Below, piece after piece: positions 35,001-46,082 of a DNA stretch of 61,457 bases. The stretch comes from Enterobacter sp. (lineage in GTDB: Bacteria > Pseudomonadota > Gammaproteobacteria > Enterobacterales > Enterobacteriaceae), in the NCBI GenBank assembly GCA_022649305.1, contig JALCNW010000019.1, forward strand, positions 1 through 61,457, read 5' to 3'. How positions within the stretch are numbered: the first letter of the stretch is position 1; each line of letters starts with the position of its first letter. Both the position numbers and the translations under genes were made by a program. Under the pieces are notes generated by a model, which saw only the letters and a program-made list of their open reading frames with translations, was not told the DNA's origin and did no database searches.

Positions 35001-35111
35001 TGCTAAATATTTAGCAGGTGAATAATATCCGGAATTAAACAGGTCGTGGTGGCGGGTTTTTAATGATTTGTGCTGCTAAATGTAGGTGTATTATCGATTT
35101 GTGCTACTAAA
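35001..35111. promoter_or_regulatory. Operator-like palindrome and two direct repeats upstream of the porin
   Basis: TGCTAAATATTTAGCA (35001-35016) is a perfect 16-base palindrome 23 bases before the porin start. Further upstream GATTTGTGCTGCTAAA (35065-35080) and GATTTGTGCTACTAAA (35096-35111) are direct repeats 31 bases apart, three helical turns, differing in one base. All share the YACTAAA/TGCTAAA core, so one regulator probably binds all three. No regulator gene is adjacent. Confidence 0.65.
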
Positions 35112-35112
35112 G

Positions 35113-35146
35113 GATTGCGCACCAGTATAAAAACCGGTGCGCAATC
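35113..35146. terminator. Hairpin downstream of ybbP
   Basis: GATTGCGCACC (35113-35123) pairs with GGTGCGCAATC (35136-35146) in an 11-base perfect stem; on the - strand it is followed by CTTTAG. It sits 14 bases beyond the ybbP stop and separates ybbP from the porin promoter region. Confidence 0.7.
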
Positions 35147-35160
35147 ATCACATGAGGGAA

Positions 35161-37575
35161 TTAACTGACGAACTGACGGAACAACGCTTTGCCTTTTAGC
35201 AGACGCGTTCCCAGCCAGCCGCCGCAGAGCGACAGCAGCAGCGCGCCGCATAATGGCAGCGTCAGCCACAGCCGCCAGTCAGGCTCCCACGGGAAGTCAA
35301 AGACTTTGGTCTGAAGCACCGCCAGCGCGGTCTCTGCCCCAATCGCCGCCACCAGACCGGACACCAGTCCCAGCAACGCAAACTCGCACCACAGCGTGGT
35401 TCGCAGCAGTTTTTTGCCTGCGCCAAGCGTGCGGTAAACCACCAGTTCCTGATGGCGCTGGCGCATCCCAACCTGCACCTGAGCCAGTAATAGCAACACG
35501 CCGCAGGCAGTGACCAGCACCACCATCACTTCCAGCGCACGACTGACCTGATCCAGCACCTGCCCGACCTGTTTGAGGATCGCGCCGATATCCAGCAGGC
35601 TCACCGTCGGGAACTCGCGGTTGAGCTGCGTGAGCATGCCGTTACCGTTTTCCCAACGGAAACTGGTCAGCCAGCTTTGTGGTTGCCCGTCGAGCGCGCC
35701 GTCAGGGAAGATAAAGAAGAAGTTGGGTCGCAGGCTTTCCCAGTCCACTTTACGCAGGCTGGTCACCTTCGCGCTGAAGTCCTGAGTGTCGCCCGTGAAG
35801 GTGACGGTATCGCCTAAGCCGACCTTCAGCCGCCCCGCTAATCCTTCCTCCATCGACACCTCGCCCGCTTTTGGTGGCCAGGTTCCGGCGGTGATCGGGT
35901 TATGGTCTGGGCGTTTTTCCTGCCAGGTCAGGTTCAGTTCACGGTTGAGCGATTCGTCCTGACTGCCTTCGGTTGGCTGACCGTTAATCTGCGTCAGACG
36001 CGCACGAACGATAGGATAGAACGACTCCGGTACGATCTGATGTTCAGACAGGAACCCCTTCAACGGTGTGACCTGTTCCGGCGCGATGTTGATCAGGAAA
36101 TAGTTCGGGCTTTCTGGCGGCAACTGCTGCTGCCAGCGGTCCAGCAAATCGCCGCGCAGCACCAGCAGCATCGCCAGCAGCATAAACGACAGTGAAAATG
36201 CTGAAAGCTGGCTCAACGTCGACCATGGCTGACGCAGCAGACGGTTCACCGCCAGGCGGACCGGCAGTGATTTGACCGTCAGCCTTTTCAGCACATTGAG
36301 CAGGATCCAGCCCAGCACGCCGCATAACAGCGCCAGTACCACGGCTCCTGCGAGCACCGCCCACAGCAGCATACTCCCGCCCATTAGCCACGCCAGAAGC
36401 ACCACCACCACACAGGCGATAACAGGTAGATAGATTTTCATCGGCCAGACGTTAGCTACCACATCGCGACGCAATACGCGCAGCGGTTGAGTGGCGAGCA
36501 ACAGGCGATACGGGCGCAGCCCCACCAGCAGAGAAATCACCACCATCGCGCCGATGGACCACAGCCAAGGCCACAGGCTGGCAGCCGGGAGTTCCGCCGG
36601 AAGTACCGGCTTGAGTAGCAGCATCAATACCTTTTCAAACAGCAGGCCGATGATCCCGCCCGTGATGGCAGACAGCGCCAGCACAGCCAGCCACTGCCCG
36701 ACGATCAGCTTGCGCAGCTGTACTCTGCCCGCGCCGAGCGTTTTGAGGATCGCCACCAGATCGTAACGACTGCGGCAGTAGTGCCCCATCGCCACGGCCA
36801 CGGCGGCCACTGCCAGTAGCAGGGTTAGCAAGGCAGAAAGCAGTAAGAACTGCTGTGAGCGTTCCAGGGATTTACCCAGCGCGCCATCGTCCTGCTCCAG
36901 CCCAATCCAGCGATGTTCGGGCTTGAGCTGCGGTAAGAGCCATTTTTCATAAGATTCAAGCTGCGACGGCGTACCGCCAAACTTGTAGCGCCAGGTGACG
37001 CGGCTGCCCGGCTGCACCGCGCCGGTTTTCTCGACATCGGCAGTATTCATCAGTAAACGAGGCGCCATCTGGAACGGGTTAAAGCCGGTATCTGGCTCCT
37101 GAACCACTTCACCAGCAATCTTCAGCGTCGCATCACCTACATCAATGTTGTCGCCGGTTTTCAGATTCAACAGTGCCATCAGGCGCGGAGCCAGCAGTAC
37201 CGAGCCTGCGGCTGGCTTGAGGCCCGGCGGGTTAGTTTGTAACTCACCGTACATTGGATAGATATCGTCAACGGCTTTGACGCTGGCGAGCTGCGGCGTA
37301 TCGGCGGCAAAGGTCATGGTCTGGAAAGTCAGCTGTTTGCCCACGTTGAGCCCTTGCTTGCGAGCCTCGTCAAGCCAGGCCTGCGGCACGTCGCGGGAGC
37401 TGCTCAGGGTTCTGTCCCCCGCCATAAATTCACGGCTTTGTTGGCTAAGCCCCTTTTCCATACGATCGCTGACGCTGCCGAGCGCCAGCACGCAGGCCAC
37501 CGCCAGGCTCAGCGCCAGCCAGACAATCAACAGCGAGGGCGAACGCCATTCTCGCCAGAACCAGCGTGCGATCAT
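35161..37575 (-). CDS. ybbP: YbbP ABC transporter permease (FtsX/MacB-type)
   Basis: The protein has 804 residues, the E. coli length. It has two FtsX-like halves with ten membrane segments: start MIARWFWREWRSPSLLIVWL, KTLGAGRVQLRKLIVGQWLA in the first and VYRTLGAGKKLLRTTLWCEF in the second. The large extracytoplasmic domain is between them. With YbbA it forms a mechanotransmission-type ABC complex. Function is uncertain, but linkage to tesA and ybbO suggests lipid or small-molecule extrusion. Confidence 0.94.
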   Translation of the reverse strand: MIARWFWREWRSPSLLIVWLALSLAVACVLALGSVSDRMEKGLSQQSREFMAGDRTLSSSRDVPQAWLDEARKQGLNVGKQLTFQTMTFAADTPQLASVKAVDDIYPMYGELQTNPPGLKPAAGSVLLAPRLMALLNLKTGDNIDVGDATLKIAGEVVQEPDTGFNPFQMAPRLLMNTADVEKTGAVQPGSRVTWRYKFGGTPSQLESYEKWLLPQLKPEHRWIGLEQDDGALGKSLERSQQFLLLSALLTLLLAVAAVAVAMGHYCRSRYDLVAILKTLGAGRVQLRKLIVGQWLAVLALSAITGGIIGLLFEKVLMLLLKPVLPAELPAASLWPWLWSIGAMVVISLLVGLRPYRLLLATQPLRVLRRDVVANVWPMKIYLPVIACVVVVLLAWLMGGSMLLWAVLAGAVVLALLCGVLGWILLNVLKRLTVKSLPVRLAVNRLLRQPWSTLSQLSAFSLSFMLLAMLLVLRGDLLDRWQQQLPPESPNYFLINIAPEQVTPLKGFLSEHQIVPESFYPIVRARLTQINGQPTEGSQDESLNRELNLTWQEKRPDHNPITAGTWPPKAGEVSMEEGLAGRLKVGLGDTVTFTGDTQDFSAKVTSLRKVDWESLRPNFFFIFPDGALDGQPQSWLTSFRWENGNGMLTQLNREFPTVSLLDIGAILKQVGQVLDQVSRALEVMVVLVTACGVLLLLAQVQVGMRQRHQELVVYRTLGAGKKLLRTTLWCEFALLGLVSGLVAAIGAETALAVLQTKVFDFPWEPDWRLWLTLPLCGALLLSLCGGWLGTRLLKGKALFRQFVS

Positions 37576-38258
37576 GCTTCCTCCTGCAGTTGGCCGTTCA
37601 CCAGACGCAGGCGGCGGTCACAGCGGGCCGCCAGCTGCGGATCATGCGTCACCAGAATCAGAGTGGTGCCGTGCTCACGATTCAGGGTGAACAGCAGGTC
37701 AGCAATTTTATCGCCCGTCTGGCGGTCAAGGTTGCCGGTCGGTTCATCGGCAAACAGCACGTCAGGGCGGCCATTAAAGGCGCGAGCCAGCGCCACGCGC
37801 TGCTGCTCCCCGCCAGAAAGCTGTGCCGGAAGATGGTCGAGGCGTTTGCCCAACCCCAACTGTTCGAGCAACGCTTTGGCATTGCTACGGCTTTGACTGG
37901 TGTTTTCACCGCGCAGCAGGCCGGGCAGCTCAACGTTTTCCAGCGCGTTTAGCGTTGGGATCAACATGAAAGACTGAAAGACGAAACCAATATGCTTTGC
38001 CCGGAGCGCCGCGCGCGCCTCTTCGTCCAGACGATGCAGCGGCTGCCCCACAAGATTGACCTCGCCGCTGCTGCCATCGTCCAGACCAGCCAGAATCGCC
38101 AGCAGCGTGGACTTCCCGGAGCCGGATTCACCAATCAGCGCAATGCTCTGCGCGCGTTTGACAACGAGTTCAACTCCGGTGAGGATGGACAGCTCGTGTT
38201 CCCCCTGACCGACGGACTTCTTAAGATGATGAACTGCAACAATGTTTTCCGCTGGCAT
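37572..38258 (-). CDS. ybbA: YbbA ABC transporter ATPase
   Basis: The protein has 228 residues. Walker A GESGSGKST, signature LSGGEQQRVALARA, Walker B VLFADEPTGNLD, and the H-loop VTHD. It belongs to the LolD/MacB-type subfamily and overlaps ybbP by four bases, forming a unit with it. Its start overlaps the tesA start region on the opposite strand by 33 bases, the same compact arrangement as in E. coli. Confidence 0.95.
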   Translation of the reverse strand: MPAENIVAVHHLKKSVGQGEHELSILTGVELVVKRAQSIALIGESGSGKSTLLAILAGLDDGSSGEVNLVGQPLHRLDEEARAALRAKHIGFVFQSFMLIPTLNALENVELPGLLRGENTSQSRSNAKALLEQLGLGKRLDHLPAQLSGGEQQRVALARAFNGRPDVLFADEPTGNLDRQTGDKIADLLFTLNREHGTTLILVTHDPQLAARCDRRLRLVNGQLQEEA

Positions 38259-38841
38259 TTGCCCTTCCTGTTTCTGATTCTGATGACCTTCCGCGTCGCC
38301 GCAGCGGACACGTTACTGGTTCTGGGTGACAGCCTGAGTGCGGGCTACCGAATGGCGGCCACTGCCGCCTGGCCTGCGCTGCTTAACGATAAGTGGCAGA
38401 CAAAAACGCCGGTGATTAACGCCAGTATCAGTGGCGATACGTCGCAGCAGGGTCTGTCCCGCCTGCCTGCCCTGCTTAAACAACATCAGCCGCGTTGGGT
38501 GCTGGTAGAACTGGGCGGCAATGACGGACTACGCGGATTTCAGCCGCAGCAAACTGAAGAGACCCTGCGAAAAGTAATTCAGGATATTCAGGCTGCCGAT
38601 GCACAACCGCTATTAATGCAAATTCGTCTGCCCGCGAATTACGGTCGTCGTTATAATGAGGCCTTCAGCGCGATCTATCCTAAGCTTGCCAAAGAATTCG
38701 ATATTCCGCTGCTGCCATTTTTCATGGAGGAGGTCTACCTGAAACCACAATGGATGCAGGACGACGGTATTCACCCCAACCGCGACGCCCAACCGTTCAT
38801 TGCTGACTGGATGGCAACACGACTCGCCCCATTAGTAAAAC

Positions 38842-38852
<11 letters not shown>
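38226..38852 (+). CDS. tesA: TesA acyl-CoA thioesterase I / protease I / lysophospholipase L1
   Basis: The protein has 208 residues from the ATG at 38226 (MMNCNNVFRWHLPFLFLILM, signal peptide to VAAA). The GDSL hydrolase has catalytic Ser in LGDSLSAGYR, GGNDGLRG and the Asp/His pair in QDDGIHPNRD. It acts in the periplasm on acyl thioesters and lysophospholipids. The start lies inside the first codons of ybbA on the other strand. ybbO follows with a short overlap. Confidence 0.96.
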
Positions 38853-40564
<1,712 letters not shown>

Positions 40565-40571
40565 GCATGAT

Positions 40572-40600
40572 GCCCGGTGGCGATGTCAGCGGGCTTTTTT
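40572..40600 (+). terminator. Terminator after cnoX
   Basis: GCCCG (40572-40576) and CGGGC (40590-40594) followed by six T residues. The fetB stop on the other strand lies within it (40586), so the hairpin is shared by the convergent genes. Confidence 0.8.
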
Positions 40601-41368
40601 CAATTGCGTCACCACCAACTGATGTCGCGCATTATAGAACTTCCGATACGTTAAATAGCAGGCAATAATCGTCGACAAACTGGCGGTTGAGAGCAGCATA
40701 AACGTCACCATAATCTGGTACTTAATCGCCTTCACCGGATCAATACCTGCAAAAATCAGCCCCGACATCATCCCCGGTAAACTCACCAGCCCGACCGTTT
40801 TCGCTGAATCCACCGTTGGGATCAACGACGCGCGAATACTCTCTCGCATCAATCGTACCGAAGCCATTTTTGGCGTCGCGCCAAGGCTAAGCTTTTCCTG
40901 AATTTGCTGCTGCTCGCTGCTAAAGCGCTGCCCCAGATTGTTGTAGCAAAGCCCCACCGCCACCATCGCATTCCCGGCAATCATCCCGGCGATCGGGATG
41001 ACCTGCATCGGAGCAAACTCAATCGAGCCGGAAAGCACCAGCACCGTCAGCGTTAAAGCTGTTCCGGTTGTAATCGCAATAAACGACGAGATAAAAGCTT
41101 TATCGATGTATTTACTGCGCTTTTGCGCATTCCAGGCCGCGTTGAAGCAGATAAACATCACCATCAACAGCGTGAGCACGGCGTGATCAACGTTGAAAAT
41201 GTATTTCAGTACATAGCCGACAACGATCAGTTGAATCACTGCCCGACAAATACTCCAGATAATCTCTTTTTCCAGGCCGAGTTTTTCCCGGTAGCTGACG
41301 ACAATCGCCACCAGCACCAGCAGCATCGAAAAGGCCAGTGATTCATTGGTGATGTTATGCTCGCCCAT
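40586..41368 (-). CDS. fetB: FetB iron exporter membrane subunit
   Basis: The protein has 260 residues with about seven membrane segments, starting MGEHNITNESLAFSMLLVLV. YDB/UPF0014 family motifs include RESIRASLIPTVDSAKTVGL and VSLPGMMSGLIFAGIDPVKA. With FetA it forms an ABC exporter that helps iron homeostasis and peroxide resistance. It overlaps fetA by 14 bases. Confidence 0.94.
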   Translation of the reverse strand: MGEHNITNESLAFSMLLVLVAIVVSYREKLGLEKEIIWSICRAVIQLIVVGYVLKYIFNVDHAVLTLLMVMFICFNAAWNAQKRSKYIDKAFISSFIAITTGTALTLTVLVLSGSIEFAPMQVIPIAGMIAGNAMVAVGLCYNNLGQRFSSEQQQIQEKLSLGATPKMASVRLMRESIRASLIPTVDSAKTVGLVSLPGMMSGLIFAGIDPVKAIKYQIMVTFMLLSTASLSTIIACYLTYRKFYNARHQLVVTQLKKAR

Positions 41369-42032
41369 CAGTCGTCTCCTGTACTTTTCCGCCCTGGGGT
41401 TTAAGGGTCATGACGTCATCCGCATGTTTGATTTCCTGGGCGTCGTGAGTGACCCATAACACGGCGATATTTTGCTCTTTAGCGTAGCGATGAATGATGT
41501 CGTTCACGTTTTGCTTATTGCTGTCATCCAGCGCGCTGGTCACTTCATCCAGCAATAGCACCTTTGGCAGAAATTGCAGATTGCGAATCAGGGAGACACG
41601 CTGCTTTTCCCCACCTGACAGTTCAGAGACGGATTTGGTGAGCGTTTCCTGCGACAGGCCAAAACGTTCTAAATCTGCCTGTAACGCTTTTGGTTCCGGC
41701 GTTTTGCCGCGAACCTGCCACGGGAAAATAAGGTTGTCGTAAACCGTGTCGCCAAACAGAGAGGGGGTTTGTACGCAATACGAAACCTGCTGGCGGTAGC
41801 GCTCGGGTGAGAGCGTTGAGATATCGTTGCCTTCGAAGAGAATTTTGCCTTCTGTAGGGCTGAGTAAAGAGGCAACAATCTTAAGTAACGTGCTTTTACC
41901 ACAACCTGAGGGGCCGGTGATTAACCTGAATTCTCCCGGTGAAAGGCTCAGATTGATGTGCTGTAGTATCGTGAAACCTCCGGCGTGATATCCAATATCG
42001 TCAAGCTCCAGAATCGCTTTATCGTCCTTCAT
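41355..42032 (-). CDS. fetA: FetA iron export ATPase
   Basis: The protein has 225 residues. Walker A GPSGCGKST, Q-loop YCVQTP, signature LSGGEKQR, Walker B VLLLDEVTSALD and H-loop VTHD. It energises FetB. It lies at the edge of the accessory block: in E. coli qmcA is directly upstream, here 4 kb of other genes intervene. Confidence 0.95.
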   Translation of the reverse strand: MKDDKAILELDDIGYHAGGFTILQHINLSLSPGEFRLITGPSGCGKSTLLKIVASLLSPTEGKILFEGNDISTLSPERYRQQVSYCVQTPSLFGDTVYDNLIFPWQVRGKTPEPKALQADLERFGLSQETLTKSVSELSGGEKQRVSLIRNLQFLPKVLLLDEVTSALDDSNKQNVNDIIHRYAKEQNIAVLWVTHDAQEIKHADDVMTLKPQGGKVQETTDGRA

Positions 42033-42552
42033 ATTATTCTCATTTCAGTCTTACCGTATGAGCGAAGTGTAACTCGGTTCGCCCGTTGACGGCGACATCT
42101 CCTCAAGCGGTAGGATAACGTTTCACTGGTACTTAAATTAGGCAGGGACTCACTAAATCCAGATGCGCCAAGTTAGTCAACCCTCTTTCACACATGAACA
42201 AACCCACCAACAAATAAAAAACAAATCCATTCAAAACCATTACAAAAAATCAAAATAAAACCATAAAACAGTCATAAACATGTCTAACAAAAGTCTATTT
42301 AACTTTCACATGAAATAAGACAAATAAAAGACTTTAAATTGACTTGATCCAATTTAATTCATCACTGTATGATAATTGAACTTAGACTTACAAAAAGTCA
42401 CAAACAAACATCAAATGACTTATAAAAGTCATTGATGGAAGAAAAATCATTTACAGACTGCGGGCAGTAAAAGCAATTGGTCGAACAAACATGGTCTAGC
42501 GCATCGCTGATCTGAATGTGAAAAAAATCATATACCTTTAGGAATGAAAAAA
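42033..42552 (+). other. A+T-rich upstream region of the YadA-like gene
   Basis: About 520 bases with many A-rich tracts (several AACAAA and AAATAAAA runs) and no gene. A hairpin AATGACTT-ATAA-AAGTCATT lies at 42414-42433. Composition unlike the flanking core suggests it came with the surface protein gene. It probably holds a silenced promoter bound by H-NS; inferred only. Confidence 0.5.
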
Positions 42553-44928
42553 ATGAGTACCTCCGTAAAGCTGTTGGCAATTATGGTCGCGCTGTCCGTT
42601 GCTTCTCCTTGCGCTCTTGCACTGACGTCTGAGCAGGCCACTGCTAATCTTAAGGGCGCTATCGAGTTCGCGCACATTGCTCACAAAACCTATAGTGCTG
42701 CAATCAGGAGCGAGTACGCTGCAAGCATTGATGCCGATAATGCCCTCAATACGCCAAACGAAAATGCCATGATCGATGCGCACCTTGCTGCACGTGCTCA
42801 CTTAACGGATGCCCGTCAGGATCAGAAGTTCGCTGAGCAACAGTTACAAGCTGCCCGACAGGCGTTCAAAGATGGATCAATCGCCCCTGTTGCCGCACCA
42901 CAGCAATCACCATTACAGCCGAACAAAGCTCCGCAAAAAACGCCATCAGCAACGCCTGCGGCAATACCGGTTAAAATGAACGCTCCCGTTGCTGTTACGC
43001 AAGCCGTGCCATCTAAGACGCCTGCGATGACAGTTCAACTGACACCGCAGCCAATGAATGTTCCGGTTGCTACCGTACAGTCTGTGCCAAATAAGACGCC
43101 GGTGATGCCAGTTCAACTGACACCGCAGCCAATGAAAGCACCGACCGCGCTCGTCCAGTCCGTACCAAATAAAGCACCGGTGATGCCAGCTCAACTGACA
43201 CCGCAGCCAATGAAAGCACCGACCGCGATCGTTCAGTCCGTACCGAATAAAGCACCGGTGATGCCAGCTCAGCTGACACCGCAGCCAATGAAAGCACCGA
43301 CCGCGATCGTCCAGTCCGTGCCGTCTAAGACGCCGGTGGCACCAGTTCAGCAGACGCCACAGGCGATGAATGTTCCGGTTGCTACCGTCCAGTCTGTGCC
43401 AAATAAGGCACCGGTGATGCCAGCTCAGCTGACACCGCAGCCAATGAAAGCACCGACCACGCTCGTCCAGTCCGTACCAAATAAATCACCGGTAATGCCA
43501 GTTCAGCTGACACCGCAGCCAATGAAAGCACCGACCGCGATCGTACAGTCCGTGCCGTCTAAGACACCGGTGGCACCAGTTCAGCAGATGCCACAGGCGA
43601 TGAATGTTCCGGTTGCTACCGTCCAGTCTGTGCCAAATAAGGCACCAGTGATGCCAGCCCAAGTGACACCGCAGCCAATGAAAGCACCGACCACGATCGT
43701 GCAGTCAGTGCCAAATAAAGCACCGGTGATGCCAGCCCAAGTGACACCGCAGCCGATGAAAGCACCGACCGCGATCGTCCAGTCCGTACCAAATAAATCA
43801 CCGGTGATGCCAGTTCAGCTGACACCACAGCCAATGAAAGCACCGACCGCGATCGGCCAGTCCGTACCAAATAAAGCACCGGTGATGCCAGTTCAGCTGA
43901 CACCGCAGCCAATGAAAGCACCGACCGCGATCGTCCAGTCCGTGCCGTCTAAGACGCCGGTGGCACCAGTTCAGCAGACGCCACAGGCGATGAATGTTCC
44001 GGTTGCTACCGTCCAGTCTGTGCCAAATAAGGCACCGGTGATGCCAGCTCAGCTGACACCGCAGCCAATGAAAGCACCGACTGCGATCGTCCAGTCCGTA
44101 CCAAATAAAGCACCGGTGATGCCAGTTCAGCTGACACCGCAGCCAATGAAAGCACCGACCACGATCGTGCAGTCAGTGCCAAATAAGGCACCAGTGATGC
44201 CAGCCCAACTGACACCGCAGCCAATGAAAGCACCGACCGCGCTCGTCCAGTCCGTACCAAATAAAGCACCGGTAATGCCAGTTCAGCTGACACCGCAGCC
44301 AATGAAAGCACCGACCACGATCGTCCAGTCCGTACCAAACAAGGCACCAATGATGCCGGTTCAGCTGACGCCGAAGCCATTGAAAGCACCGGTTGCTGTC
44401 ACGCAGTCCGTGCCTCAAAAAACACCGGTCCTTCCGACTCAATTGACGCCTCAGCCTAAAACCGTACCGACCGCTGTCGTGCAAACCACACCGCATACCG
44501 CACCGACGCAACCGTCTGGGCAGCAATCAAACGGCACAACCTACAATGTTTTGAGCATCAATCAGATGAATAGCATCTATGTTGATCAAACCAACAGTCG
44601 CCAGATGTCCAACACTAACCAGCGCATTGATAGCAATAGCCAACGCATCGACAGCAACAGCAAAGCGATTTCTCGGAATGCGAAAGACATTGATGAGACT
44701 AAAGAGGAACTCAAACGCGGATTGAATAACGCGGCAGCCATGTCTAGCCTGCATTATCACTCTGATAACGCATGGGCACTCTCAACAGGGACCGCAAACG
44801 GAGACGGTGCAGCGCTGGCTGGAGGTTTACAGAAAGGAGTTACTGAACACGTTGCAGTTAACGTTCAAGCATCATCCTCGTTTGATAACGGTTGGATGGC
44901 AGGTGCGGGTATCACCGGAGATTTCTAA
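42553..44928 (+). CDS. Trimeric autotransporter-like surface protein with YadA anchor and proline-rich repeats
   Basis: The protein has 791 residues from the ATG at 42553, which has AGGA about eight bases upstream (an ATG at 42544 adds three). Signal peptide KLLAIMVALSVASPCALA, then a helical Ala-rich N-domain (about 25-110). Next nineteen 26-residue proline-rich repeats (43006-44487). Then a stalk-like coiled coil (NSNSQ-type repeats IDSNSQRIDSNSKAISRNAK) and a YadA-type anchor of about 70 residues with AAAMSSLHYHSDNAWALSTG and terminal ITGDF. In this fold three chains form a 12-strand outer-membrane barrel. Adhesion or host binding is expected; no lectin or YadA head domain is present. Confidence 0.85.
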   Translation: MSTSVKLLAIMVALSVASPCALALTSEQATANLKGAIEFAHIAHKTYSAAIRSEYAASIDADNALNTPNENAMIDAHLAARAHLTDARQDQKFAEQQLQAARQAFKDGSIAPVAAPQQSPLQPNKAPQKTPSATPAAIPVKMNAPVAVTQAVPSKTPAMTVQLTPQPMNVPVATVQSVPNKTPVMPVQLTPQPMKAPTALVQSVPNKAPVMPAQLTPQPMKAPTAIVQSVPNKAPVMPAQLTPQPMKAPTAIVQSVPSKTPVAPVQQTPQAMNVPVATVQSVPNKAPVMPAQLTPQPMKAPTTLVQSVPNKSPVMPVQLTPQPMKAPTAIVQSVPSKTPVAPVQQMPQAMNVPVATVQSVPNKAPVMPAQVTPQPMKAPTTIVQSVPNKAPVMPAQVTPQPMKAPTAIVQSVPNKSPVMPVQLTPQPMKAPTAIGQSVPNKAPVMPVQLTPQPMKAPTAIVQSVPSKTPVAPVQQTPQAMNVPVATVQSVPNKAPVMPAQLTPQPMKAPTAIVQSVPNKAPVMPVQLTPQPMKAPTTIVQSVPNKAPVMPAQLTPQPMKAPTALVQSVPNKAPVMPVQLTPQPMKAPTTIVQSVPNKAPMMPVQLTPKPLKAPVAVTQSVPQKTPVLPTQLTPQPKTVPTAVVQTTPHTAPTQPSGQQSNGTTYNVLSINQMNSIYVDQTNSRQMSNTNQRIDSNSQRIDSNSKAISRNAKDIDETKEELKRGLNNAAAMSSLHYHSDNAWALSTGTANGDGAALAGGLQKGVTEHVAVNVQASSSFDNGWMAGAGITGDF
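43006..44487 (+). repeat. Nineteen tandem 78-base (26-residue) proline-rich repeats
   Basis: The unit is VPNKAPVMPAQLTPQPMKAP followed by TAIVQS. Two types occur: a majority type with PVMP(A/V)Q and a minority type VPSKTPVAPVQQTPQAMNVP (units 5, 8 and 13; unit 1 is intermediate). The minority unit recurs every three to five copies, a higher-order pattern from duplication of multi-unit blocks. DNA copies are near-identical, so length should vary between strains by slippage or recombination. The last units 18 and 19 are more diverged. Confidence 0.95.
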
Positions 44929-44949
44929 TCCAGGCAAGATCAACAACCC

Positions 44950-44982
44950 TTGAAGGCCATCTGAGAAGATGGCCTTTAACTT
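44950..44982 (+). terminator. Terminator after the YadA-like gene
   Basis: AAGGCCATCT and AGATGGCCTT with a four-base loop at about 44953-44976, followed by AACTTTT. Perfect stem 25 bases after the stop codon. Confidence 0.85.
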
Positions 44983-45224
44983 TTACCACTCATTAGTTTT
45001 CATTAAGTCTTAACGAAAAATTTCTGCTTCCTTGCTTTTACCTTCAGAAAATAGACTTATCAATGTCTACATTTATTGACGACTTTCCAGCCTGATTAAG
45101 TTTTTTCTTCCATTTGTGATCAAGCAAACTTCCCGCACACGTAGCTAATGGCCTCACTCCTTCAGAGGTGTTAAACTTTTTCGCGATTAGATAGACACGC
45201 TTATAACTATAGGAAGTAGCAGGC

Positions 45225-46082
45225 ATGACACACATTTTTTATGAGTTCACATCACTTAAGCCAGGCGTACCTAATGTAGAAACATTAATGGAAGTCATCA
45301 ATTCCTCTGCTGAGACCAGTTTCGTTATCAGTGCGGAGGTTGTTGATTTCGTCAAAAAGGCATTAATAGTCAACACCACTATTGGCAGCTTCAAAAATTG
45401 CAGGTTTGCCTTCAATAATGGCGCACATTTTGTCGAATTCGACAGTAAAGGAAAATCGAAGCGCTACGACGAAAAGCCAACCTGGTATGTGTCACCTGAA
45501 GAATTTTCCCGCTCACAGTGGCTTATCAACCATAACTTATCCGACGTTGCCGCGACTGAATTTATCAGCGTACTTATGTCATATCCGTTAAAGGAGCGCC
45601 GTGCGCACTGTAACCTTCTGTTCGGATTAGACTTACATAAGACTGGTGCTGTACAGCAAGGTGCCACGACGGTCAGCAAAATGGGCAATAAGAACGGGAA
45701 AACCACAAAATCTAAAATTATCGATCTGGGTTCATTTGAGTTATTCAATCAGTTCTTCGGACGCTTAAAAAGTGCAGTCTTTGCCGACGAGTTTCCAACA
45801 TTGCAGCGTCTCACTGAGATCGACAATCTTGCCAAAGCACCGAATCACTTAAAGCAAGGAATCAGGACGTGGTTCAAGGCGATCACAGGCGATCTTCCCC
45901 CTAATAACAAGCGAGTCGGTGCCGGAAATGCCGAGTTGTTTTGTGCCCCAATACGTGAGCAATTACAGCAAATAGAGGCAATCGGGCTCGATAAATATTA
46001 TCAGGATCTTTCCAAAGCCATTAATCGCTCCGATGAGAAGTACATTTCAGACTTTTCATTCACTTATAAAAAAGATAATTGA
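45225..46082 (+). CDS. Unrecognised protein, 285 aa
   Basis: The frame starts MTHIFYEFTSLKPGVPNVET at 45225 after GGAAGTAGCAGG. No signal peptide or membrane segment, so it is probably cytoplasmic. The N-terminal 70 residues look beta-rich (FAFNNGAHFVEFDSKGKSKR), and the middle has a flexible Lys/Gly/Asn-rich linker (VSKMGNKNGKTTKSKI) followed by a helical C-terminal domain (ELFNQFFGRLKSAVFADEFP). No catalytic motif was found. It is in the accessory block with the YadA-like gene and a terminator before it, so it has its own promoter. Function unknown. Confidence 0.75.
   Translation: MTHIFYEFTSLKPGVPNVETLMEVINSSAETSFVISAEVVDFVKKALIVNTTIGSFKNCRFAFNNGAHFVEFDSKGKSKRYDEKPTWYVSPEEFSRSQWLINHNLSDVAATEFISVLMSYPLKERRAHCNLLFGLDLHKTGAVQQGATTVSKMGNKNGKTTKSKIIDLGSFELFNQFFGRLKSAVFADEFPTLQRLTEIDNLAKAPNHLKQGIRTWFKAITGDLPPNNKRVGAGNAELFCAPIREQLQQIEAIGLDKYYQDLSKAINRSDEKYISDFSFTYKKDN

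Noticed and set aside
43006..44487. CRISPR array
   Set aside because: The regular 78-base repeats have no unique spacers, stay in one reading frame and encode a 26-residue unit; no cas genes are nearby.
42946..44526. Several antisense frames within the YadA-like repeat region
   Set aside because: They are repeat-derived shadows (Leu/Ser/Ala-rich) created by the 78-base period; the sense frame has signal peptide and YadA anchor.
45044..45235. 63-residue minus-strand frame upstream of the 285-aa gene
   Set aside because: No ribosome site, no family likeness, and it covers the probable promoter of the + strand gene.
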